DNA of 12,329 nt from JANMMJ01 sp964543235 (GTDB taxonomy: Bacteria; Pseudomonadota; Alphaproteobacteria; Rhizobiales; Aestuariivirgaceae): positions 1 to 12,329 of the forward strand of contig CAZIXE010000090.1 in assembly GCA_964543235.1 (NCBI GenBank), in the 5' to 3' direction. The translations under genes were made by a program, and so were the position numbers. Positions 6,707 to 12,329 of this stretch are shown one piece after another. Every line of letters begins with the position of its first letter. The first letter of the stretch is position 1. Under the pieces are notes generated by a model. It was not told where the DNA came from. It ran no database searches and was given only the letters and a program-made list of their open reading frames with translations.

Positions 6707-7762
6707 ATGACATCCGGCGACCTTCACCCTGTCTTTGACGGCCACAATGACGTGCTGCTCAGGCTGTTCCTGAAGAAGACGGCGACGCCGGCCCGTGACT
6801 TCCTGCAAGGCGACGGCGAAGGCCATCTCGACATGCCGCGGCTGCATAAGGGGGGATTTGCCGGCGGGTTCTTCGCGATCTTCGTGCCGGACGGCAAGAC
6901 CAGCCCGGCCGATGATGACGATCCCAACCCGCCCGCCGCGCCGCGGGTATCGGAAGCGGAAGCGCTGCCCAAGTCGCAGGCCATGGCGGCGCTGCTGGCA
7001 CAGATCGAGCGTGAGTCGGAGGGCACATTCAGGATCTGCCGGAGTGTTGCGGATATCCGCGATTGCCTGGCACGTGGCACAATTGCAGCGATCATGCATA
7101 TCGAGGGGGCCGAGATGATCGACCCCGGTTTCACCATGCTCGACATGTTCCACGCGGCGGGGTTGCGGTCACTGGGGCCGGTGTGGAGCCGGCCCAACCG
7201 GTTCGGGCACGGCGTGCCCTTCCGGTTCCCCTCAACGCCCGACACCGGACCGGGCCTCACCGCTGCCGGCAAGGCGCTGATCCGGGCGTGCAATGCGCGG
7301 CGCGTCCTGATCGATCTCTCGCACCTCAATGAGCGGGGTTTCTGGGACGTGGCCGAGATCAGCAATGCACCGCTGGTGGCCACCCATTCCAACGCCCATG
7401 TGCTGTGCCCCAGTTCGCGCAACCTGACCGATCGCCAGATCGAGGCGATCGGCAAGTCGGGCGGCATGATCGGGCTCAACTTTGCCAACGGGTTCCTCAG
7501 GGCCGATGGACGCTGGCGCAACGACACGCCGGTCGACGTGGTGCTGGCGCATCTCGATCACCTGCTGGCGATTGCCGGCGAGGATTGCGTGGGGCTTGGT
7601 TCCGATTTTGACGGAGCCCGGATCCCGGCGGCGATCGGCTCGGTCACCGGACTGCCCGGGCTGCAGGTTGCGATGCGCGCCCACGGCTATAGTGACCGGC
7701 TCATCGGCAAGCTCTGCCACGAGAATTGGCTCCGGGTGCTGGAGCAGACTTGGGGAAGCTAA
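6707..7762 (+). CDS. M19-family membrane-type dipeptidase (renal dipeptidase family)
   Basis: A 351-residue zinc dipeptidase of the amidohydrolase superfamily. Binuclear metal ligands expected in the family are visible: His13 and Asp15 in FDGHND, bridging Glu133 in IMHIEGAEMID, His206 (LSHLN) or His227/His231 in LVATHSNAH, and the Asp300 region GLGSDFDG. Also typical are LGPVWSRPNRFGHGVPFRF and TDRQIEAIGKSGGMIGLNF. There is no signal peptide, so the bacterial copy is probably cytoplasmic despite the family name. It follows the M20 gene by 9 nt, consistent with co-transcription and cleavage of dipeptides, possibly D-amino-acid-containing or modified ones. The ribosome site is weak (AGCGGG), which suits coupled translation. 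It ends at TAA 7760-7762; no terminator is evident in the 192-nt gap that follows. Confidence 0.93.
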   Translation: MTSGDLHPVFDGHNDVLLRLFLKKTATPARDFLQGDGEGHLDMPRLHKGGFAGGFFAIFVPDGKTSPADDDDPNPPAAPRVSEAEALPKSQAMAALLAQIERESEGTFRICRSVADIRDCLARGTIAAIMHIEGAEMIDPGFTMLDMFHAAGLRSLGPVWSRPNRFGHGVPFRFPSTPDTGPGLTAAGKALIRACNARRVLIDLSHLNERGFWDVAEISNAPLVATHSNAHVLCPSSRNLTDRQIEAIGKSGGMIGLNFANGFLRADGRWRNDTPVDVVLAHLDHLLAIAGEDCVGLGSDFDGARIPAAIGSVTGLPGLQVAMRAHGYSDRLIGKLCHENWLRVLEQTWGS

Positions 7763-7919
7763 GACCGGGTATACACCATCAAAGATTGTGCTTACGGACA
7801 CTGAGGTGAATCGCGGTGACGACCGTTCCAGCCCGCAGGAGGTTCGTCGAGCGTGCGATTCGGCAAGACTTCCGGCAATGCCTCAGTCCAACAGATTGTA
7901 GAAGGGTGAAATTCTGCAC

Positions 7920-7949
7920 TTGTCCGCGGTCTATTAGTAGCGCTAATAG
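7920..7949 (+). promoter_or_regulatory. Putative promoter of the HTH-RibBX gene, predicting a leaderless mRNA
   Basis: TTGTCC (7920-7925) and TAATAG (7944-7949) are 18 nt apart. The start codon ATG is at 7955, 6 nt after the -10 box, exactly where transcription should begin. No Shine-Dalgarno is present before 7955, which fits a leaderless transcript. Experimental start mapping is needed. Confidence 0.45.
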
Positions 7950-7950
7950 A
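7930..7950. promoter_or_regulatory. Perfect 21-bp palindrome, candidate operator for the HTH-RibBX protein
   Basis: Arms TCTATTAG (7930-7937) and CTAATAGA (7943-7950) are perfectly complementary around a 5-nt centre TAGCG. The AT-rich arms stand out in a GC-rich region and overlap the -10 box, so a bound dimer would block transcription. The protein encoded immediately downstream begins with a DNA-binding helix-turn-helix, which makes autoregulation the simplest reading. A second site with the same TATTAG-N5-CTAATA core is at 10792-10808. Confidence 0.65.
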
Positions 7951-7954
7951 GCTG

Positions 7955-9235
7955 ATGCGACTGGGCGACTGGCTGATTAATAACAAGATGTCGCAACTGG
8001 AGATAGCGCGGCATCTGGGTGTGACGCAGGGACGCGTGTCGCAAATCGTGGCGGGGGCGCAGCCGTCGCTCGAACTGGCGGTGAAAATCGCTGCGGTGAC
8101 CAACAACCAGGTGCGGCCGCAGGACTTCAAGGATCTGGACATGACGGACACGGACAGGCTGGACAGCGTCGAAGAAGCGGTCGCGGCCATCGCCAGGGGC
8201 GAGATGGTGGTGGTGGTCGACGATGACGACCGCGAGAACGAGGGCGATCTCATCGCCGCGGCGGGCAAGATCACGCCCGAACAGATGGCCTTCATGGTCC
8301 GGCACACAAGCGGCATCGTGTGCGCGCCCATCACGGCCGAAGACGCGCGCCGGCTCAAGCTCGATCCCATGGTGGCGCTCAACGATGCGCCGATGGCAAC
8401 GGCCTTCACGGTGTCGATCGACTACAAGGAGGGGCTCACCACCGGCATTTCCGCCAAGGAGCGCTGCGCCACCGTGCACGCGCTCGCCAATGCCAATGTG
8501 CAGGCGCACGACTTCGTGCGGCCCGGCCACATCTTTCCGCTGGTGGCCAAGTCAGGCGGGGTGCTGATGCGTTCGGGACACACGGAGGCGGCGGTCGACC
8601 TCGCGCGGCTGGCGGGGCTGCATCCGGCCGGCGTCATCTGCGAACTCGTCAACGATGACGGGAGCGTCAAGCGCGGGCCGCAGGTTATGCAGTTCGCGCG
8701 CGAGCACGGCTTCAGAATCATCTCGGTCGCCGATCTCATCGCCTACCGGCAGGCGCGGGAACGGCTGGTCGAGCAGATGGCGCAGTTCGATGTCGCAACG
8801 GCCATCGGCACGGCGCGCGGCTATTCCTATGCAACGCCCTTCGATGCCGTGCAGCAGCTCGCCCTGGTCTTTGGCGACATCGGCGGCGGCCGCAACGTGC
8901 CGGTGCGGCTGCACCGGGAGAACGTGCTGGAAGACGTGTTCGGCGAACGCAAGACACTGGCGGCGGTATTCGAGGTGTTCAGCCGCGAGAAGCGGGGCGT
9001 GCTGGTCTACCTGCAGGAGGGCACGGCCGGCGTGCCGGCCAGCCAGCTTTCGCGCGAACGCACCGGCAGCGCGGCGCAGCGCGAGCGCATCTGGCGCGAC
9101 ATCGGGCTCGGGGCCCAGATCCTGCGCGATCTCAACGTCCATTCGATCCGGCTGATCACCTCCAGCGACCGGCACTATGTCGGGCTTGGCGGCTTCGGCA
9201 TCGAAATCAGCGAAACCATCCGCATCGCCGCCTGA
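7955..9235 (+). CDS. ribBX: HTH-RibBX fusion: DNA-binding domain + 3,4-dihydroxy-2-butanone-4-phosphate synthase + degenerate GTP cyclohydrolase II domain
   Basis: A 426-residue fusion. Residues 1-60 form a Cro/Xre or YdaS-like helix-turn-helix: SQLEIARHLGVTQGRVSQIVAG with a VRPQDF end. Residues 63-265 are RibB, making the four-carbon unit of riboflavin from ribulose 5-phosphate; visible are DDDDRENEGDL (catalytic RENEGD 93-98), TTGISAKER, RPGHIFPL, GHTEAAVDL (His209) and GVICELVNDDG (Glu230). Residues about 270-426 fold like GTP cyclohydrolase II (VPVRLHREN, LGLGAQILRDL, YVGLGGFGIEI), but the zinc region, normally HSECLTGD...RCDCG, is HRENVLEDVFGERKT with no cysteine, so that activity should be lost, as in proteobacterial RibBX. 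The HTH addition points to a sensor-repressor role. The gene lacks a Shine-Dalgarno at 7955 but has one before Met63. A RimB-like gene follows 22 nt later. Confidence 0.9.
   Translation: MRLGDWLINNKMSQLEIARHLGVTQGRVSQIVAGAQPSLELAVKIAAVTNNQVRPQDFKDLDMTDTDRLDSVEEAVAAIARGEMVVVVDDDDRENEGDLIAAAGKITPEQMAFMVRHTSGIVCAPITAEDARRLKLDPMVALNDAPMATAFTVSIDYKEGLTTGISAKERCATVHALANANVQAHDFVRPGHIFPLVAKSGGVLMRSGHTEAAVDLARLAGLHPAGVICELVNDDGSVKRGPQVMQFAREHGFRIISVADLIAYRQARERLVEQMAQFDVATAIGTARGYSYATPFDAVQQLALVFGDIGGGRNVPVRLHRENVLEDVFGERKTLAAVFEVFSREKRGVLVYLQEGTAGVPASQLSRERTGSAAQRERIWRDIGLGAQILRDLNVHSIRLITSSDRHYVGLGGFGIEISETIRIAA
8129..8143 (+). promoter_or_regulatory. Internal ribosome site and in-frame start for an HTH-less RibBX
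   Basis: AAGGA (8129-8133) stands 7 nt before ATG 8141, which encodes Met63 at the HTH-RibB junction. A protein starting there (364 residues, MTDTDRLDSVEEAV...) has the N-terminus of an ordinary RibB. The annotated start at 7955 has no ribosome site, so the internal start may be the main one on longer transcripts. Confidence 0.5.
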
Positions 9236-9257
9236 CACCTTTCCGCAGCGGGCGGGC

Positions 9258-9737
9258 ATGGGCTACAAGCGGGCGATGCCGCACAACCAAACGGACCCGC
9301 ACAGGCTGCCGCCGCTCATCGGCTGGCGCGAGCGGGTGCGGCTGCCGGAACTCGGCATCGGGCCGATCATCGCCAAGATCGACACCGGCGCGCGGACCGC
9401 CGCGCTGCATGCCGAGGATATCCGCATCGAAGGCCGCGGGCGGCGCAAGCAGGTCAGATTCAAGGTGCCGGTCAACGGACGCACGCACCATTGCGTCCTG
9501 CCCTATCGCGGCGAAAAGCGGATCAAGAGCACCAGCGGCCACAGCCAGACACGGGTCGTGGTCGAGACCATCATCCGCATCGGCACGGCCGACATCCGGG
9601 CCGAGGTGACGCTCACCGACCGCGCCGACATGGGCGTTCCGATGCTGCTGGGGCGGGCCACGGTGCGCGGCCACTTTGTGGTTCACCCGGGGCGTTCCTA
9701 TATCATTTCGCGGATCACCAAGAAGAAGAGGCCATGA
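9258..9737 (+). CDS. rimB: RimB-like retropepsin-type protease (PF05618, 'ATP-dependent zinc protease' family)
   Basis: A 159-residue protein with the family opening IGWRERVRLPELGIGPIIAKIDTGARTAALHA (21-52); DTGA at 42-45 is the Asp-Thr-Gly active-site motif of retropepsin-like aspartic proteases. The second half has TSGHSQTRVVVETIIRIG and DRADMGVPMLLGRATV, also conserved. In Pseudomonas, RimB trims the poly-glutamate tail that RimK adds to ribosomal protein S6, and the rimK gene here overlaps this one, which supports the same job. The older database name 'zinc protease' should not be taken as evidence for zinc. The start is uncertain: ATG 9258 or ATG 9276 (MPHNQTD), neither with a good ribosome site; the frame is open further upstream into ribBX. 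No rimA-like gene is present. Confidence 0.87.
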   Translation: MGYKRAMPHNQTDPHRLPPLIGWRERVRLPELGIGPIIAKIDTGARTAALHAEDIRIEGRGRRKQVRFKVPVNGRTHHCVLPYRGEKRIKSTSGHSQTRVVVETIIRIGTADIRAEVTLTDRADMGVPMLLGRATVRGHFVVHPGRSYIISRITKKKRP

Positions 9738-10639
9738 AGATCGCGCTGCTCACCCGCAACCCCAAGCTCTACTCGCACCAGCGGATGATCGAGGTAGCGC
9801 AGCAGCGCGGCCACGAGATGGTGCCCGTCGACTATCTGCGCTGCTACATGAACATCACGTCGAAGAAGCCGGAGCTGCGCTATCTGGGCGAGAAGCTGAC
9901 CGGATTCGATGCGGTGATCCCGCGGATCGCCGCCTCGCACACGTTCTACGGCCTCGCCGTGCTCAGGCAGTTCGAGATGATGGGCGTCTATCCGCTCAAC
10001 GAATCGGTGGCGATCGGACGCTCGCGCGACAAGCTGCGCTCGCTGCAGATCCTGGCGCGCGACGGTGTCGAACTGCCGGTGACGGCCTTCGCCAACGATA
10101 CATCGCGAACCAATGACGTGCTCGAGATCGTGGGCGGGGCGCCGGTTGTCATCAAGCTGCTCGAAGGCACGCAGGGGATCGGCGTGGTGCTGGGCGAGAC
10201 ACCGATGTCGGCCAAGTCGGTGATCGATGCCTTCCACGGCGCCGACATCGCCATCCTCGTGCAGGAGTTCATCAAGGAGGCGGGTGGACAGGACCTGCGC
10301 ATCCTGGTGGTGGGGCGGCGCATCGTGGCGGCCATGCAGCGCTCCGGGGAAAAGGGCGACTTCCGCTCCAACCTGCATCGCGGCGGCAAGGCCGAGCCGA
10401 TCGAGATTTCGGCCGAGGAACGCAAGCTCGCCCTCAAGGCGGCAAGAAGCATGGGGCTCAATGTGGCGGGCGTCGACATGCTCAGGGCCAAGCGCGGGCC
10501 GGTGGTGGTCGAGGTCAATTCCTCGCCGGGGCTCGAGGGCATCGAGCAGGCGACGGGCTCGGATGTGGCGGGGGCGATGATCGCCTTCCTCGAAAAGCAT
10601 GCCCGGCCGAACCGGACAGGCACGCGCGGCAAAGGGTGA
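9734..10639 (+). CDS. rimK: Ribosomal protein S6--L-glutamate ligase RimK
   Basis: A 301-residue ATP-grasp ligase, the same size as E. coli RimK and closely similar along its whole length: MKIALLTRNPKLYSHQRM, FDAVIPRIAASHTFYGLAVLRQFEMMGVYPLNESVAI (58-94), RDKLRSLQILARDG, the ATP-grasp Gly loop LLEGTQGIGVV (142-152), ILVQEFIKEAGGQDLRILVVG, GDFRSNLHRGG (208-218) and the Mg/ATP residues Asp248 (GVDML), Glu260 and Asn262 (VVEVNSSPGLEGIE). It adds glutamates to the C-terminus of ribosomal protein S6, changing ribosome behaviour. ATG 9734 overlaps the rimB stop by the ATGA arrangement and lies behind purine-rich AAGAAGAAGAGG, indicating tight coupling. The gene order HTH-ribBX, rimB, rimK with gaps of 22 and -4 nt suggests one transcript. 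Confidence 0.95.
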   Translation: MKIALLTRNPKLYSHQRMIEVAQQRGHEMVPVDYLRCYMNITSKKPELRYLGEKLTGFDAVIPRIAASHTFYGLAVLRQFEMMGVYPLNESVAIGRSRDKLRSLQILARDGVELPVTAFANDTSRTNDVLEIVGGAPVVIKLLEGTQGIGVVLGETPMSAKSVIDAFHGADIAILVQEFIKEAGGQDLRILVVGRRIVAAMQRSGEKGDFRSNLHRGGKAEPIEISAEERKLALKAARSMGLNVAGVDMLRAKRGPVVVEVNSSPGLEGIEQATGSDVAGAMIAFLEKHARPNRTGTRGKG

Positions 10640-10742
10640 GCTGCGACGCGCTTTGCGGCCGCCGCGACGCGGCAATGACGCGCTTTCGACGCGCAGTTAC
10701 GCGCGTTCGACACAGGCAGCGACGGCGTTTCGGGCCGGAAAT

Positions 10743-10764
10743 TGATATCATTCCCGATATCGGG
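10743..10764. promoter_or_regulatory. Two tandem GATATC-centred palindromes
   Basis: TGATATCA (10743-10750) and CCCGATATCGGG (10753-10764) are both perfect palindromes with centres 12 bp apart, about one helical turn. This fits a cooperative protein-binding site 27 bp upstream of the TATTAG-type operator. What they would control is not visible. Confidence 0.4.
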
Positions 10765-10790
10765 TTTCGGGCGGTGAGGCGAGAGTGATC

Positions 10791-10809
10791 CTATTAGCAG
10801 GACTAATAT
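10791..10809. promoter_or_regulatory. Second TATTAG-N5-CTAATA site, operator-like
   Basis: CTATTAG (10791-10797), centre CAGGA, CTAATAT (10803-10809): the same core and spacing as the palindrome before the HTH-RibBX start codon, differing only at the outer base and the 5-nt centre. It contains TAATAT (10804-10809), a good -10 sequence on the plus strand, but no -35 partner is clear. A second inverted repeat overlaps it (CAGGA 10798-10802 with TCCTG 10809-10813). Confidence 0.55.
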
Positions 10810-10950
10810 CCTGTCGCTGCGTCGGGTGGCGCCGGGCACTGCGTGGGACGGACGGGGGGGCGATAACGCGCAAGGCCGCGCGCGCCGGCGGGAAGGCGAG
10901 CGGTTCCTGATGGCAGAGGTCAGGCCGTGGCGGCCGGGGCTACAGGCGAC

Positions 10951-11026
10951 CGGGAAAGCGGGATGCCAGCTTGCGCTGGCATGACGAATACGAAAGACGA
11001 TGCTCCGCAGGCGGAGGGATGGAAGC
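10951..11026. repeat. REP-like intergenic element of two hairpins
   Basis: First stem ATGCCAGC (10963-10970), loop TTGC, GCTGGCAT (10975-10982), in the context GAAAGCGGG...GACGAA; second stem CTCCGC (11003-11008), AG, GCGGAG (11011-11016), followed by GGATGGAAGCCC. The 'GGGATGCCxGC...GCxGGCATGACGA' style is typical of short palindromic repeats scattered through proteobacterial genomes. Only one copy is in the window, so repetition is inferred from resemblance. Confidence 0.5.
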
Positions 11027-11044
11027 CCAGGCCACGCGCGCAGC

Positions 11045-11707
11045 TCACGCCGCAGCCGGCTGCGGTGGCGATGGCGGGGCCGGCGGGGCGCGGTGCGACA
11101 GGGCTTGCGCAAACAGGATGATGCCGGCCATCTCGAGCGCGGCTTCGGCGGCGGCCGCGAGATCGCGCGGCAAGCTGCTCACGCTGTCACGACAGGCGTC
11201 GAGAACAGGTGAAGGTGGAAAGAGGAGCGCCGAGGCGGCGTCGAGCACAACGGCCCCCATGAGATAGAGGCAGAGGCCCGCGAGCAACAGGCGGGCACCG
11301 GGCGGACGGTTTGCCATGAGCCAGGCGGCGAGCCCCAGGGCGGCGAGGAGGACGGCAGCCTGGATGATGCTTCCAGCGATGCCGAAGGCGGCCAGCAGTT
11401 CGCGGTGAAGCGCGGTGACACGGCTAAGTGCGAGGAGAAGCATTGTCGCGGCGAGGCCGGCCCACATGAGGCGATCAAACCCAGCCCGGCTGCTGGCGCG
11501 GGCGAGTGCCTGCACCGCAGCATAGATCAGCACGGCGGCAAGGAACACAGCGCCCATACTCTCGTTCTCGGCCGGATCGAAGAGCTCGCGGAGCCGGCAA
11601 TCGAGCGGCGCAACCCCGTAATGATAGAGGGCGACAGTCAGATGGGCGGCCAACACAACACCGGCCGACGCCCAGAGCCAGCGCAAGACGCGGTCAGCCA
11701 TCAGCAT
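11045..11707 (-). CDS. Six-helix inner-membrane protein of unknown function
   Basis: I do not recognise the family. The 220-residue product is mostly hydrophobic, with likely transmembrane helices near residues 8-28, 51-70, 79-97, 104-131, 138-163 and 184-203, and a proline/alanine-rich cytoplasmic or periplasmic tail (HRAPPAPPSPPQPAAA). A soluble stretch between helices 1 and 2 (CRLRELFDPAENES) carries charged residues; cysteines occur at 37, 146 and 172. No catalytic or transport motif is visible. The start at 11707 is supported by AGGAAG 6 nt upstream on the minus strand; Met3 is a less likely start. It follows msrB by 133 nt on the same strand with a hairpin between them. The long uninterrupted hydrophobic frame and good ribosome site argue that it is real. 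Confidence 0.7.
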   Translation of the reverse strand: MLMADRVLRWLWASAGVVLAAHLTVALYHYGVAPLDCRLRELFDPAENESMGAVFLAAVLIYAAVQALARASSRAGFDRLMWAGLAATMLLLALSRVTALHRELLAAFGIAGSIIQAAVLLAALGLAAWLMANRPPGARLLLAGLCLYLMGAVVLDAASALLFPPSPVLDACRDSVSSLPRDLAAAAEAALEMAGIILFAQALSHRAPPAPPSPPQPAAA

Positions 11708-11740
11708 GCGGCTTCCTGGCGGGCGCTATGGGGAGCCCGC

Positions 11741-11758
11741 TCCGGCCCGTCGGCCGGA
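11741..11758 (-). terminator. GC-rich hairpin between msrB and the membrane-protein gene
   Basis: Perfect 7-bp arms TCCGGCC (11741-11747) and GGCCGGA (11752-11758) around a 4-nt loop. There is no T-run on the minus strand after it, so it may weaken rather than stop transcription from msrB. Further GGCC repeats lie at 11797-11816. Confidence 0.35.
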
Positions 11759-11840
11759 CGGGGGCAGAGCCCGGCTGGCAGGCGCAGCGGTGCCGACCGG
11801 CCACACGGCCTGGCCAAAGTGACGACGAAGGGCGAAAACC

Positions 11841-12254
11841 TCAATCGGCCGGGGTGAAGGTCAGGGCCACGCCATTGATGCAGTAGCGCATGCCGGTGGG
11901 CGGCGGGCCGTCCTCGAAGACATGGCCGAGATGGCTGCCGCAGGTCGCGCAATGGACCTCGGTGCGGATCATGCCGTGACTGCGGTCGGTCTCGGTTTCG
12001 ACGGCGCCCGGCAGCGGATCGTTGAAGCTCGGCCAGCCGGTGCCGCTTTCGAATTTGCGGGTGGCCGCAAAGAGCGGCTGGTCGCAGCCGGCGCAGCGGA
12101 AGGTGCCCGGGCGTTTCTCATGCAGCAGGGCGCAGCTGCCGGGATACTCGGTGCCGTGGCCGCGCATCACCGCATATTGCTCGGGCGTCAGGCGGGCGCG
12201 CCATTCGGCGTCGCTCAGGGTCACGGGAAAGGTGCGGCCGGAAGTGGTCATCAT
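11841..12254 (-). CDS. msrB: Peptide-methionine (R)-S-oxide reductase
   Basis: A 137-residue MsrB that reduces R-methionine sulfoxide in proteins, using thioredoxin. Zinc-binding CxxC pairs are Cys54/Cys57 (FRCAGCDQPLF) and Cys102/Cys105 (VHCATCGSHLGHVFEDG); the catalytic Cys125 is in GMRYCING; KFESGTGWPSF is the substrate-site signature. The only other cysteine, Cys41 in GTEYPGSCALLHEK, is a candidate resolving cysteine (inference). No signal peptide, so cytoplasmic. Two start codons are adjacent (12254 and 12251); the GAGG upstream is very close to the first, so the second may be used. A promoter is visible near the window end. It complements sodB as oxidative-stress defence, although they are 6 kb apart and not co-transcribed. 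Confidence 0.95.
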   Translation of the reverse strand: MMTTSGRTFPVTLSDAEWRARLTPEQYAVMRGHGTEYPGSCALLHEKRPGTFRCAGCDQPLFAATRKFESGTGWPSFNDPLPGAVETETDRSHGMIRTEVHCATCGSHLGHVFEDGPPPTGMRYCINGVALTFTPAD

Positions 12255-12283
12255 TGCCTCGCGCGATGGTGGATTGGGCAGCG

Positions 12284-12312
12284 ACTATCGGCCGATGCGC
12301 CGCGCCGATCAA
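12284..12312 (-). promoter_or_regulatory. Putative msrB promoter
   Basis: On the minus strand TTGATC (12307-12312) and GATAGT (12284-12289) are separated by 17 nt, each matching four of six consensus bases. Transcription would start about 20-25 nt before the msrB start codon. Confidence 0.4.
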
Positions 12313-12329
12313 GCCGGGCGGCGAAGCAT

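Larger units (their letters stand above)
10640..11044. other. 405-bp gap between convergent genes, rich in palindromes
   Basis: No convincing gene. From left to right: two GACGCGCTTT direct repeats (10645-10654, 10677-10686) and a partial third copy GACGCGC (10688-10694); a hairpin ACGCGC-AGTTAC-GCGCGT (10689-10706) that may end the rimK transcript but lacks a T-run; two GATATC-centred palindromes (10743-10764); an HTH-RibBX operator-like site (10791-10809); a very GC-rich stretch with a run of seven G; and a REP-like pair of hairpins (10963-11016). rimK ends on the left and a minus-strand gene ends on the right, so neither needs a promoter here. Confidence 0.7.

Noticed and set aside
6203..7153. 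Long minus-strand open frame opposite the M20 and M19 genes
   Set aside because: Antisense to two well-supported enzymes; long antisense frames are expected in GC-rich DNA and the product has no recognisable domain.
7763..7929. Possible FMN riboswitch before the riboflavin gene (pieces AGCCCGC near 7825 and GGGTGAAATTC near 7904)
   Set aside because: The pieces are in the wrong order and spacing; the GGCGGT and GTCCGGATG-type core elements are missing, and the promoter found lies downstream of them.
10675..10788. A 37-residue Arg-rich open frame (MTRFRRAVTRVRHRQ...) ending just before the TATTAG site
   Set aside because: No ribosome site and 12 arginines arising from CGC-rich repeats; more likely chance reading of GC-rich DNA, though a transcript here would reopen it.
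10927..11121. A 64-residue open frame across the REP-like element
   Set aside because: It contains the typical spurious peptide of translated palindromic repeats and overlaps the end of the minus-strand membrane gene.

Overview
The window (about 12.3 kb, GC-rich, estimated by eye in the mid-60s percent) reads as ordinary chromosome of an alphaproteobacterium. The basis is protein-level resemblance: an Fe-type SodB, a RibB fused to a decayed GTP cyclohydrolase II domain (RibBX type), a RimB/RimK pair, and a bufferin-type copper peptide locus. I cannot name the genus. No tRNA, rRNA, CRISPR array, insertion sequence or phage gene is visible.

Layout. 1-1017: the end of a Cys-rich bufferin-like secreted peptide (bufA2 type), a hyperstable hairpin, then a BufC/DUF2063 protein. 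1066-2738: glutaryl-CoA dehydrogenase (gcdH) and a translationally coupled GNAT acetyltransferase, with a perfect -35 hexamer overlapping the bufC stop codon. 2810-3409: a DUF1989 (urea carboxylase-associated) protein behind a short leader with two mutually exclusive hairpins. 3519-4778: a soluble GAF histidine kinase without a partner regulator. 4851-5450: sodB with its own promoter and a textbook terminator. 5534-7762: an M20 amidohydrolase and an M19 dipeptidase, probably one peptide/amino-acid salvage operon. 7955-10639: a three-gene block of an HTH-RibBX fusion, RimB-like protease and RimK. 10640-11044: a 405-bp gap between convergent genes that holds palindromes and a REP-like element. 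11045-12254, minus strand: a six-helix membrane protein of unknown function downstream of msrB, which has a recognisable promoter near the window edge.

The most interesting signal is around the riboflavin gene. Its product starts with a Cro/Xre-like helix-turn-helix fused to RibB and a GTP cyclohydrolase II-like domain that has lost its zinc cysteines. Directly upstream sits a perfect 21-bp palindrome (8-bp arms) overlapping a putative -10 box, and the start codon lies where transcription should begin, so the mRNA may be leaderless. A good Shine-Dalgarno 7 nt before Met63 suggests a second, HTH-less RibBX from the same frame. A near copy of the palindrome core (TATTAG, 5 nt, CTAATA) recurs at 10792-10808, between convergent genes, where no known promoter is needed. 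Together these suggest a self-regulating riboflavin enzyme/repressor with at least two target sites, co-transcribed with ribosomal protein S6 modification genes.
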